Assembly (NCBI GenBank): GCA_963786155.1 | Contig: CAWAXW010000006.1 | Location: 930,001 to 994,000, forward strand | Length of the DNA: 64,000 bases | Origin: CAWAXW01 sp963786155 | GTDB lineage: Bacteria > Actinomycetota > CADDZG01 > WHSQ01 | Direction: 5' to 3' | Shown here: positions 18,409 through 25,884 of the stretch, piece by piece | Layout of the letters: every line of letters starts with the position of its first letter | How positions within the stretch are numbered: the stretch's first letter is position 1 | Translations under genes and position numbers: made by a program | The notes under the pieces: generated by a model | Databases searched by the model: none | Seen by the model: the letters and a program-made list of their open reading frames with translations, nothing else | Told to the model about the DNA's origin: nothing

Positions 18409-18603
18409 ATGGGGCGCACGATCCGGGGCCGAGCCACCGGCCGCATCTACGAACCGGCCGATCACGAACTAACCGAAGCCGAGCTGCAGTCGACGCACCG
18501 CGATGTCATCGCCCTGATGCTCGACTCGATCGAAACCGACGAGCGCCTAGCAAGATCAATCCTCGCCGACCTCCGCTGCACTAGGCCATTCTTTTCTAGC
18601 TGA
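18409..18603 (+). CDS. small hypothetical protein
   Basis: 64 aa, charged and probably helical (HELTEAELQSTHRDVIALML, then DERLARSILADL). Codon use is like its neighbours for the first 55 codons, which supports real coding. The last codons fall in the left arm of the inverted repeat at 18585-18640, so the native C-terminus may have been altered by insertion of that repeat. No family recognised. Nothing else is visible in the 296 bases between the ECF sigma gene and the tRNA apart from this ORF and the repeat. Confidence 0.45.
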   Translation: MGRTIRGRATGRIYEPADHELTEAELQSTHRDVIALMLDSIETDERLARSILADLRCTRPFFSS

Positions 18604-18640
18604 CCGCCGGTCTTCGACGGTTAGCTAGAAAAGAATTGGC
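18585..18640. repeat. long inverted repeat upstream of tRNA-Val
   Basis: The left arm GCCATTCTTTTCTAGCTGAC continues to 18606. It is complementary to the right arm at 18618-18640, except for one G:T pair and one unpaired base, giving a stem of about 21 bp around an 11-base loop. It is AT-rich in a GC-rich background. Options: bidirectional terminator, small non-autonomous element (MITE-like), or excision scar near the tRNA gene. Confidence 0.7.
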
Positions 18641-18676
18641 TACCTGGCCGATCAAGGCACTACCCTTGAGGACCTT

Positions 18677-18748
18677 GGGCGGTTAGCTCAGCGGGAGAGC
18701 ACTGCGCTTACAACGCAGGGGTCACTGGTTCGATCCCAGTACCGCCCA
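18677..18748 (+). tRNA. tRNA-Val (anticodon TAC)
   Basis: Complete cloverleaf: acceptor GGGCGGT / ACCGCCC, D arm GCTC-AGCGGGA-GAGC, anticodon stem CTGCG / CGCAG around CTTACAA (anticodon TAC), T arm ACTGG-TTCGATC-CCAGT, discriminator A. The CCA end is not encoded. No integrase or direct repeat indicating an integrated element was seen at its 3' end. Confidence 0.97.
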
Positions 18749-18772
18749 CTTCGCGAATCCGCAGGTCAGTGC

Positions 18773-19252
18773 TCAGAGCCAGCGACGCACCCGCCGCGTG
18801 TAGTCGTCGTACGGCGCACCGAACCGCTCGTGCAGGAACCGCTCCTCGGGGTGGATCGCGCCCCAGAGGATGAGTAGCACCGCGGCCGGGAACAGCCCGA
18901 GCCCCCAGAACGTGGGTGCCAGCAACGCCAGCCCGATGTAGAACGCGAGCAGGCCGACATACAACGGGTTGCGGGAGAGGCGGTACGGCCCCTCTTCGAT
19001 CAGCGTGTGCGTTGCTTGCCCCGGCAGTAGCCCGGTCTCGTGCCGGCGGAACAGCCACAATGACCAGCCGTTCCAGCCGACGAACAACAGCACCAGCGTC
19101 CAGCCGAGCGGAACCCGCCACCCGCCGAGGTCAACCGGGTCACTCCAGAGCCGCGTGGCCAGCCAGCCGATGAGTAGGGGCGCGCCGATCGCGAGCGGCG
19201 GCCAGAGCCGGAACGCGACGGTTTCCTCGGAACCACGCACCATTGCCCTCAT
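18773..19252 (-). CDS. isoprenylcysteine carboxyl methyltransferase-like membrane methyltransferase
   Basis: 159 aa with about four membrane segments (LAIGAPLLIGWLA, LGWTLVLLFVGWNGWSLWL, VGLLAFYIGLALLAPTFWGL, LFPAAVLLILWGAI). The family core is EGPYRLSRNPLYVG followed by HPEERFLHERFGAPYDDYTRRVRRWL, the SAM-binding signature of ICMT/phospholipid N-methyltransferase-like proteins. These methylate small lipid or protein substrates at the membrane; the bacterial substrate is unknown. Start could be at 19252 or 19243. Confidence 0.85.
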   Translation of the reverse strand: MRAMVRGSEETVAFRLWPPLAIGAPLLIGWLATRLWSDPVDLGGWRVPLGWTLVLLFVGWNGWSLWLFRRHETGLLPGQATHTLIEEGPYRLSRNPLYVGLLAFYIGLALLAPTFWGLGLFPAAVLLILWGAIHPEERFLHERFGAPYDDYTRRVRRWL

Positions 19253-19289
19253 TGTCGCCGGTGGTGTCGGCGCGGCCGTTCAGGAGAGT

Positions 19290-19619
19290 TCATGTTCTAA
19301 ATAGCTGATCGACCCGTCCGATCAGGCGCAGCAGATCGGAGCGCTCTTGTCCGTCCCACTCCCTGGCAGCAATGACGCCTACCGAGCTCTCTTTTGGGAG
19401 CGGAAATTCCCCAGCCGACGCTTGTCTCAATCGCCGAACGAACACGACCTGCAGCCACGTCTCGAAGCTGACCGCGCCCTGGCCGAAGGCGCCCCCGGCA
19501 AGGACAGTTTCCTCAGACGGTGGTGACGACAGCCAAAGACCGAGACGCTCCATCTCGGCTTGGATCTCCTCTGCCAGGTGAGCCAGGAGCTCGCGCTTCT
19601 TGGAATCCCTCATCTCCAA
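19290..19619 (-). CDS. YqcC family protein (DUF446)
   Basis: 109 aa. The N-terminal helix LLAHLAEEIQAEMERLGLW, the S-F-E-TWLQVVFVRRLR core and the PLPKESSVGVIAARE segment fit YqcC, a small all-helical family of unknown function. In gammaproteobacteria YqcC is encoded beside truC, which makes pseudouridine 65 in tRNA; no such gene is here. Divergent from the MFS gene, with starts 20 bases apart. Confidence 0.75.
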   Translation of the reverse strand: MEMRDSKKRELLAHLAEEIQAEMERLGLWLSSPPSEETVLAGGAFGQGAVSFETWLQVVFVRRLRQASAGEFPLPKESSVGVIAAREWDGQERSDLLRLIGRVDQLFRT

Positions 19620-19639
19620 AGTATGGCGCGGGTCAAACT

Positions 19640-20854
19640 ATGGGCATGGGTGTGGAGCGGGGTTCGAGGGGGGCGTTGGTTGCGCTCGGCCTCACGTTGA
19701 TCCTCGGCATGACGACGTGGTTCTCTGCCTCTGCGGTGATTCCGCAGCTGCGGGCCGAGTGGGGCCTATCGACTTCGGTGGCGGCATGGCTCACGATCTC
19801 GGTGCAGCTCGGATTCGTAGCCGGCGCCCTGCTTTCCAGCGTCTTGAACCTGTCCGACGTGTTCCCTGCCCGATCCGTCCTCGTTGCCGGAGCCGCAGGG
19901 GCCGCGCTCGCGAACCTCGGGCTTATCGCTGCGGACGGTCCCGCGCTCGCCATCCCGATGCGCGCCCTTACCGGGTTCTTCCTCGCCGGGGTATATCCGC
20001 CGGCTCTCAAGATCATGGCGACATGGACGCAGCGATCGCGCGGCACCGCCCTCGGACTGATGGTCGGAGCTCTCACGATCGGGTCGGCCGCTCCGCATCT
20101 CGTCAACGGACTCGGCGGCGTGGGATGGAAGACGGTCGTCGTCGTCACGTCGGTTCTGACGATCGCGGGCAGCCTGGTGGCGCTGGTCTTCGTGCGCGAG
20201 GGCCCGTATCCGTTCTCCCGCGCTCGCTTCGACCCTCGCCAAACGGGCAAGGCGTTCGCCAATCGAGGGGTGAGGCTCGCGTCGATCGGCTATTTCGGCC
20301 ACATGTGGGAGCTGTACGCGATGTGGGCTTGGTTCGTGGTCTTCTACAGCGCCGAGCTCGAGACGGCGGGGCGGGATTCCAGGAGCGCGGCGCCGCTCGT
20401 GACGTTCGCGGTGATAGCGATGGGGGCGGTCGGGTGTTACGTCGGAGGCCTGTTGGGCGACAGGTGGGGTCGAACGCGGACGACGACATTGATGATGGCC
20501 GTTTCGGGGATATGTGCTCTGTCGATCGGGCTCTTCTTCGACGGGCCTCCGCTGCTCGTGATGATCCTCGGTTTGGTGTGGGGTTTCTCGGTCGTGGCCG
20601 ACTCGGCCCAGTTCTCGACGATCGTGACCGAGCTCGCCGACCAGGCCTACGTCGGGACGGCGCTGACCCTCCAGCTCGCGGTCGGCTTCACGTTGACGGT
20701 CGCCACGATCTGGCTCATCCCGGTCTTCGAGGAAGCGTTCGGATGGCGATGGGCCTTCGCGTTCCTCGCGCCCGGCCCCCTGCTCGGCCTGATCGCGATG
20801 TTGAGGTTGAAAGCCTCGCCCCAGGCCCGTGCGATCGCCGGTGGGCTCGGCTGA
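19640..20854 (+). CDS. MFS transporter
   Basis: About 404 aa with twelve predicted membrane segments. MTTWFSASAVIPQLRAEWGL in TM1 and the loop after it are typical of a subgroup that includes CynX/NarK-like and nitrate/cyanate MFS proteins. The second half opens with SIGYFGHMWELYAMWAWFVV, and a GLLGDRWGRTRTT loop matches the MFS A-type motif. ATG 19640 is used because upstream sequence overlaps the divergent gene; 19646 is also possible. Substrate not determinable. Confidence 0.88.
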   Translation: MGMGVERGSRGALVALGLTLILGMTTWFSASAVIPQLRAEWGLSTSVAAWLTISVQLGFVAGALLSSVLNLSDVFPARSVLVAGAAGAALANLGLIAADGPALAIPMRALTGFFLAGVYPPALKIMATWTQRSRGTALGLMVGALTIGSAAPHLVNGLGGVGWKTVVVVTSVLTIAGSLVALVFVREGPYPFSRARFDPRQTGKAFANRGVRLASIGYFGHMWELYAMWAWFVVFYSAELETAGRDSRSAAPLVTFAVIAMGAVGCYVGGLLGDRWGRTRTTTLMMAVSGICALSIGLFFDGPPLLVMILGLVWGFSVVADSAQFSTIVTELADQAYVGTALTLQLAVGFTLTVATIWLIPVFEEAFGWRWAFAFLAPGPLLGLIAMLRLKASPQARAIAGGLG

Positions 20855-20924
20855 CGCCCGATCCTGAAGCAAATAGCCCGAATTGCCTATTTACGGGTCG
20901 CCCACGCTGCTTCAGCGTCACCTT

Positions 20925-21965
20925 ATGGCTGCAAGACGGCACAAGGCTGGCGCTGCATCGTCGACCGTCGCGGTATTGGCGTTGTTGGTAGCGCTTGCCA
21001 TTCCGTCGGACGCCTCCGAGTTCGAGGGTCCCAAATGGCCGCGCGGCCGGATCCCCTATTACTACGACGCTTCGAGCGGAAACCCCTCCGCAGTGCGCCA
21101 CGCGATCGCCGAGTGGAACACGAGTGGCGCGAAGATCCGCTTCGTTCGGGTGCCCCGCTCGCGCGCCCTCGTTATCGTGCAACATCTACGCGAACAGCCC
21201 TGCGGAACGGGCCGAGCCACCGTCGGCTACTACACGTATCCCCCGGGAGACGATCGCGCAGAGGAGTACGTCGGCCACGTGAATCTTCCCGTCTCCGATC
21301 CATCGAGGTTCGGGTGTGACCGGTTCTCGATGGCCCGGGTCGCGGCCCACGAATTCGGCCACGTCATCGGCTTCGGTCACGAGTACGACGGATGCTCGCT
21401 CATGCAAGATGTGTTGAATTTCTCGACGTCTCAGTGTGCGCAGCCGCCGAAGGACTGGATGTATCGCTGCCGGCTGATCGAACCCAGCGACGTCCGAGGC
21501 GCGGTTCGTCGCTATGGCGGCAAGGTAAAGCCGGTACGCAAGCCCGCGAACTGCGAGATGTATCCGGCCATGACCCCTCCAAGCGATCTTCAGATCGTGT
21601 CGGTCGAGCCTCCCTCGGGGAACGGATCACAAGGCACGGTAGAGATCGAGTTCAGACGACCTGAAGCCGCCGATATACCTCCGGTCCTCGCTGGACGGTT
21701 CCGCGCTGAAGGATTCGAAGTCTCGCTCGGCGAGCCCGACTGTTCGGAGATGACCGACTACTCGCTCGAGCAGCCCGTCTGGTACACGCCGAAGCAGTGG
21801 GATGGCGCGGTGGGAAGCATCCAGACGTACTCACTCCCTCTCGCGCCGGGGACGCATTGCATCGGCGTCACGGCGCTGGATGCCCTCTGGCGACCGAGCG
21901 CGTACGCCACGACGGTCGTCGAGATGCCGAGCCCTCCGGCGCCATCGAAGGAGATCGTCGACTAG
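20925..21965 (+). CDS. secreted matrixin-like zinc metalloprotease
   Basis: 346 aa from ATG 20925. Signal peptide (VAVLALLVALAIPSDA), then a metzincin catalytic domain. It begins RIPYYYDASSGNPSAVRHAI and carries the zinc motif HEFGHVIGFGH (His142, His146, His152, catalytic Glu143), followed by a Cys-Ser-Leu-Met Met-turn. The 130-residue C-terminal part from SDLQIVSVEPPSG is beta-rich and probably a binding module. Six cysteines around the active site may form disulfides. Its target is unknown. Confidence 0.9.
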   Translation: MAARRHKAGAASSTVAVLALLVALAIPSDASEFEGPKWPRGRIPYYYDASSGNPSAVRHAIAEWNTSGAKIRFVRVPRSRALVIVQHLREQPCGTGRATVGYYTYPPGDDRAEEYVGHVNLPVSDPSRFGCDRFSMARVAAHEFGHVIGFGHEYDGCSLMQDVLNFSTSQCAQPPKDWMYRCRLIEPSDVRGAVRRYGGKVKPVRKPANCEMYPAMTPPSDLQIVSVEPPSGNGSQGTVEIEFRRPEAADIPPVLAGRFRAEGFEVSLGEPDCSEMTDYSLEQPVWYTPKQWDGAVGSIQTYSLPLAPGTHCIGVTALDALWRPSAYATTVVEMPSPPAPSKEIVD

Positions 21966-22028
21966 GAAGGTGTTGGGGGGCCGGGCGGCGAATGAGGGCT
22001 CAGCTTGTATTCGGAAGGGAGGAGTCTT

Positions 22029-22208
22029 TTGAAGCGTCTGAGCGTCCTTATAGCTACGGTCTTCGCGACCTCAATGTTGTTGGTGGTGAGCCCTCAGCCC
22101 GCCAACGCGGTCGTATGCAACGAGCAACCCGACGGAAGCTGTGACTGCGGCGGCAAGGTCAACGATGTCTGGGAGAAGCTCACGGGCAGCCCACTCATCT
22201 ACTGCTAG
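22029..22208 (+). CDS. small secreted cysteine-containing peptide
   Basis: 59 aa from TTG 22029, which has a GGGAGGAG site five bases upstream; an in-frame TTG/ATG-like start farther up would bury that site. Signal peptide (LSVLIATVFATSMLLVV, cleavage after ANA), giving a mature peptide of about 31 residues, VVCNEQPDGSCDCGG and on to a C-terminal Cys, with four cysteines. An own terminator follows. No family recognised; small exported disulfide peptides include toxins, inhibitors and signals. Confidence 0.65.
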   Translation: MKRLSVLIATVFATSMLLVVSPQPANAVVCNEQPDGSCDCGGKVNDVWEKLTGSPLIYC

Positions 22209-22227
22209 TCAGAACCGCCTGATCTTT

Positions 22228-22256
22228 GGACCCCGGGTCGGACCCGGGGTCCTTTT
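22228..22256 (+). terminator. Rho-independent terminator after the small peptide gene
   Basis: GGACCCCGGGTC and GACCCGGGGTCC form a near-perfect hairpin directly followed by TTTT, 19 bases after the stop. It also sits downstream of the convergent DJ-1 gene. Confidence 0.9.
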
Positions 22257-22262
22257 GCGCGG

Positions 22263-22853
22263 TCAGACAGGTGGCTGTGGGTCGTATTGGATCGCTCGCC
22301 GCACCTCACGGGCGCGCTCGACGGAATGGAGTCGAGCTACGAGATGAAGGGCCATGTCGATCCCCGCCGACACCCCGGCTGCGGTGACGACGTCGCCGTC
22401 GTCGACGAAGCGGTCGTCGGGTCGCAGCTCGATGCCCTTGCCGAGGGACCCTAGGAGTTCGAGGGCGGCCCAATAAGTCGTTGCGGGGCGCCCATCCAAA
22501 AGGCCTGCCGCGGCATAGACCAGCGCTCCGGTACAGACGCTGGTCATGAGGGTGTCCTGGCTCGCCATCTTTCGGACCCACGACAGCACATGCTCGTCCT
22601 CGATATGAGGTCGAGTCCCCATCCCTCCCGGATATACGAGCACGTCGAGCGCTGGGGCGTCATCCCAACTGTGATCCGGGGTGACGCGCAGCCCCTTGGC
22701 ACACCGCACCGGGTCACCCGTCATCGAAAACGTCACGACGCGGACCTCGTCCTGAGGCCACAGCTGGGCCCATGACCCGAGCACTTCGTACGGGCCGACC
22801 CAATCGAGCTCTTCCGCCCCGTCGAAGACGAAGATTCCGATCGTCATGCCCAT
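22263..22853 (-). CDS. DJ-1/PfpI (GATase1-like) family protein
   Basis: About 196 aa from ATG 22853. TIGIFVFDGAEELDWVGPYE is the family start, LVYPGGMGTRP holds the conserved Glu-equivalent region, and the nucleophile elbow is TSVCTGALVYAAAGLLDGRP. This is the GlxA-like/isonitrile hydratase subgroup, but the C-terminal AraC helix-turn-helix of GlxA regulators is absent. Possible roles include isonitrile hydration or protein deglycation. Cytoplasmic. Confidence 0.88.
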   Translation of the reverse strand: MGMTIGIFVFDGAEELDWVGPYEVLGSWAQLWPQDEVRVVTFSMTGDPVRCAKGLRVTPDHSWDDAPALDVLVYPGGMGTRPHIEDEHVLSWVRKMASQDTLMTSVCTGALVYAAAGLLDGRPATTYWAALELLGSLGKGIELRPDDRFVDDGDVVTAAGVSAGIDMALHLVARLHSVERAREVRRAIQYDPQPPV

Positions 22854-22984
22854 GAGCGCAACCCTAGCTGGCAACTGGATGAGGGGTAGGCGTTAGTACG
22901 TATTGCCGTTCGTTTTGCTCAGGTATTGGCTGGAGTAGAGGCAGTGGGCCTCGAGACCTCCCGCGAGCCAGAGGGGGAGCGGAC

Positions 22985-25228
22985 ATGAAATCCAGTCGTC
23001 GCGTCGGCGTCCGGCGCGGCGGGAGCGCAGTGGTGGTCGCGCTGCTGATCGGCTCGCTGAGCGTCGGCAGCGCCGGGGCCGCGCCGGAGCTGTTGGCCAC
23101 GCTCAACATCACTGCGGGCAACAGCAATGCGGTCAGGACCAATTTCGACCTCGTCCAGGGCCAGGCCTACAAACTGGTTCTCACCGGAACGGCGACGTAC
23201 TCGCGCAGCTCCGGTGGGGCCTCCGAAACGATCTACATGGACGCCGTCTACTTCTTCGGCTCGACGCGAGACCCCAGCAACAGTTGTGGGCAGGGCTGCG
23301 AGGGGACTTACATGGAGCACGCGATCGGGGCCAATCCCCCCGACGAATCCTTCAAAACGAATCTTCCGGGCAGGCGGGCAGACGACGGCAGTTTGAAGGA
23401 TCCTCCCCCTCCTCCTTTCGACGGGCAGACCCACCGTTATGAGTGGACGTTCACGGCGCCGGCAAGCGGGCGCCTCTGGTTCCGCGATGCGGAGATCGAA
23501 GGCGACTCAGCAATGGGCTCGTACAAGATTGAGATCTACGGCGAGCCCGGAACAACCCCAACCCAATGCAAGCAGACGATCAGCCCGAACGCGCAGGCGC
23601 CGAGTCCTAGTCCTAGTCCGAATCCGGACTGTCCTCCAAAACCCGAGCCGGTAACGGCTTCCGAGCCCGCCCCGGGCAAGAGCAAAGCCATCGCTGGGAT
23701 CGGCCCCCTAGCTCCCCTCGGCGGGGAGGCAAAGGTCTCGGGGAGGAACTCGAGTGGCGACAACAACAAGAACACCTTCCTGGCTGAAGCCGACATAAGT
23801 GAACAGGTAAAAGAGATAAAGAGGCGGGCGGGTGATCAACTCGTGGCTTGCATCTTCTGGGGGCCTGACGCTATCGACATCGACATCGAGGAGAAAGTGG
23901 TATCTGCTGCCATCACCGTGGGCGACAGATTCTCCCAAATGTCGATCAAGACGTTCTTACAACTTCCGAGGGTGCAGGAGAAGTTCAAGGGGCTAGAAGG
24001 GTATGACAAGACACTTATCTTCTGCCGAGAGTTGGTCATCTTTCTCCTAGCGGAACTCAGCCGGCAGGGCCCCCCCACCCCCGGAAGGACCCCCCTCAAT
24101 AGCCATAACAATGACGATTTTGAACAGACTCAACTCGCTGCCAGCGCCGCTGCCGAACAGAGTGGGTGCCACGTCGAGCGCCTCGTGCTCGGCGTACAGG
24201 GCCGTTTCGGGAAGATCACCAAGGTCGGACTCGCGGGGAGGCAAGGTCGTCCCGCCTCCGCTCCCCGTTACAGCTGCACTAGTCCCGCCCCTGGGGAGAT
24301 GGAGCTCACCGTCCGTCAGGGGAACGAGAGCCTTCGCGACTCGTTCGGCAAGAACTTGGATCTCGCTGTGGCCCGCCACCCCGACGCGGTCCAAAGAGAC
24401 GCGACGCTGACCTTCGGTCTCGAGAGCGCGTCAGGGGAGCCGGGTCCCTCTCCCAGCCCGAACCCTTCACCCTCGACGACCCCCTCTCCCAGCCCCAACC
24501 CGTCACCTTCGCCCAGCACCTCACCCACGCCGACTACGACGCCCACGCCGACCCCGTCACCCACACCGAGCCCATCGCCCAGCTCGAGCCCGATACCCGG
24601 CGGCGTTCTGGAGGCCGAGTACTCGTTCCAGAACAACCTCGACGGCGCTTGTGGCGCTCCCGCTCTGTCCGCATTGGGGACCGGGACGAGCTTTGCGACC
24701 GAGACGGTGGATGGGAGCTCGCGCCCGGTGTTCACGTGGCCCGCCGGCGCCGGCCTCCAGCTGAACCCGTTCTCACAAGTGACGGCTCCCGGCGAGTACA
24801 CGATCGTGATGCTGTTCCGGCTCCAGGTGACGAACGACTATCGCAGGATCCTCGATTTCAAGAATGCCACCACCGAAAACGGGCTGTACAACTTCAGTGG
24901 ATACATCTACTTCTACGGCACCAGTGCGGGGGATACGTCGGTCACCCCCATTAAGCCGAATACCTACGTCCAGGTCGTCGCGTCCCGAAGCTCATCGGGG
25001 ATCTTCAAGGGTTACGTCAACGGCACGAAGTACATGGAGTTCAACGACAGCGCAGGCGGCCATGGCGCCGTCACGAACGACACCCTCCGCTTCTTCCGCG
25101 ACAACGGAACCGGAACCAGTGAGGATTCCCCAGGCGCGGTCGCCAGGATCAGGATCTATCGCACTGCCCTGACGGACGCGCAGGTTGCCGGGCTGGACCG
25201 AGTGGGGAGCGGCCCTCCGGCCTGCTGA
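22985..25228 (+). CDS. secreted LamG-domain protein with Pro/Ser linkers
   Basis: 747 aa. Signal peptide (VVVALLIGSLSVGSAGA). Residues about 30-185 form a beta domain (LATLNITAGNSN ... FRDAEIEGDSAMGSYKIEIY) with a Cys pair. A PSPSPSPNPD linker leads to a middle region of mixed helix with few features. A second linker of about 50 residues, nearly all Pro, Ser and Thr, precedes a C-terminal concanavalin-like LamG domain (EAEYSFQNNLDG ... ARIRIYRTALTDAQVAGLD). Such domains usually bind carbohydrate. ATG 22985 has GAGGGGGAG upstream. Confidence 0.85.
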   Translation: MKSSRRVGVRRGGSAVVVALLIGSLSVGSAGAAPELLATLNITAGNSNAVRTNFDLVQGQAYKLVLTGTATYSRSSGGASETIYMDAVYFFGSTRDPSNSCGQGCEGTYMEHAIGANPPDESFKTNLPGRRADDGSLKDPPPPPFDGQTHRYEWTFTAPASGRLWFRDAEIEGDSAMGSYKIEIYGEPGTTPTQCKQTISPNAQAPSPSPSPNPDCPPKPEPVTASEPAPGKSKAIAGIGPLAPLGGEAKVSGRNSSGDNNKNTFLAEADISEQVKEIKRRAGDQLVACIFWGPDAIDIDIEEKVVSAAITVGDRFSQMSIKTFLQLPRVQEKFKGLEGYDKTLIFCRELVIFLLAELSRQGPPTPGRTPLNSHNNDDFEQTQLAASAAAEQSGCHVERLVLGVQGRFGKITKVGLAGRQGRPASAPRYSCTSPAPGEMELTVRQGNESLRDSFGKNLDLAVARHPDAVQRDATLTFGLESASGEPGPSPSPNPSPSTTPSPSPNPSPSPSTSPTPTTTPTPTPSPTPSPSPSSSPIPGGVLEAEYSFQNNLDGACGAPALSALGTGTSFATETVDGSSRPVFTWPAGAGLQLNPFSQVTAPGEYTIVMLFRLQVTNDYRRILDFKNATTENGLYNFSGYIYFYGTSAGDTSVTPIKPNTYVQVVASRSSSGIFKGYVNGTKYMEFNDSAGGHGAVTNDTLRFFRDNGTGTSEDSPGAVARIRIYRTALTDAQVAGLDRVGSGPPAC

Positions 25229-25305
25229 ACCCGTAACCCGCCCGGAGAAAAGGAGAGCCGGGCTCGGCATCGAATCCTCTAGAAAGGCAAGCACAAGGAG
25301 GACGG

Positions 25306-25884
25306 ATGCTGCGCAAGATCACCGCTGTTGCCCTCGTGGTAGCCCTCGCCGGGCTGATCTCGAGCCCCGTGCAAGCGAAGAAGAACAAGAAGAAGCCCTC
25401 TGGCTCGGCTCCGATCGAGCTCACCTATTACATGAACTGGTTTGGCGACTGCGCCGGTAGCGGCTATCTCGCCCTGGAATCGACCCCGAATGATGCGTCT
25501 TGTGCCCTCTTCTTTCCAGGCCTCGGCGACACGTACGCGTTTGGGGGAGCGGTGGAGGGTCCGTTCACGCTTGATGCGACAAAGCCGATAACGGTCGACT
25601 TCGTTCTCTCCCAGGTCGTCAGCGCTGCAGCCGAATTCGAGGTCGATCTGAGGGGCACGATCAAGGGGGAGTCGACGGACATCGCTTCGGCGACCCAAGC
25701 GATCACGGCCGCGACATCGCTTGAGAGCACCCCGCTCCACTACGAGCTTCAGCCCGAGGCGAGCCTTCAGGGAGCCAACGTCTCCGATCTGACCCTGACG
25801 ATCAGCTGGACGAGCGGAGCCACGTACTCGCAGATGATCTTCGATTCCGGCACGACCATGGTCGTACCCGGCTTCAAGGGATGA
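25306..25884 (+). CDS. secreted lysine-rich N-terminus protein, family member 6
   Basis: 192 aa. Signal peptide ending SPVQA, then KKNKKKPSGSAPIELTYYMN. It is a dispersed homologue of member 4 (starts at 11317): same aromatic start, Cys spacing and TLDATKPITVDFVL segment. AAGGAGG ribosome site. Its stop overlaps an ATG in ATGA that would start the S8 protease, so the two are probably translationally coupled. The two-box element is not present upstream. Confidence 0.83.
   Translation: MLRKITAVALVVALAGLISSPVQAKKNKKKPSGSAPIELTYYMNWFGDCAGSGYLALESTPNDASCALFFPGLGDTYAFGGAVEGPFTLDATKPITVDFVLSQVVSAAAEFEVDLRGTIKGESTDIASATQAITAATSLESTPLHYELQPEASLQGANVSDLTLTISWTSGATYSQMIFDSGTTMVVPGFKG

Noticed and set aside
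18677..18748. tRNA-Val as an integration site of a mobile element
   Set aside because: No integrase, no repeated tRNA 3' end and no phage-like genes were found on either side.
24433..24600. Repetitive stretch as a possible CRISPR or satellite array
   Set aside because: It encodes an in-frame Pro/Ser/Thr linker before the LamG domain, with no fixed repeat-spacer unit.
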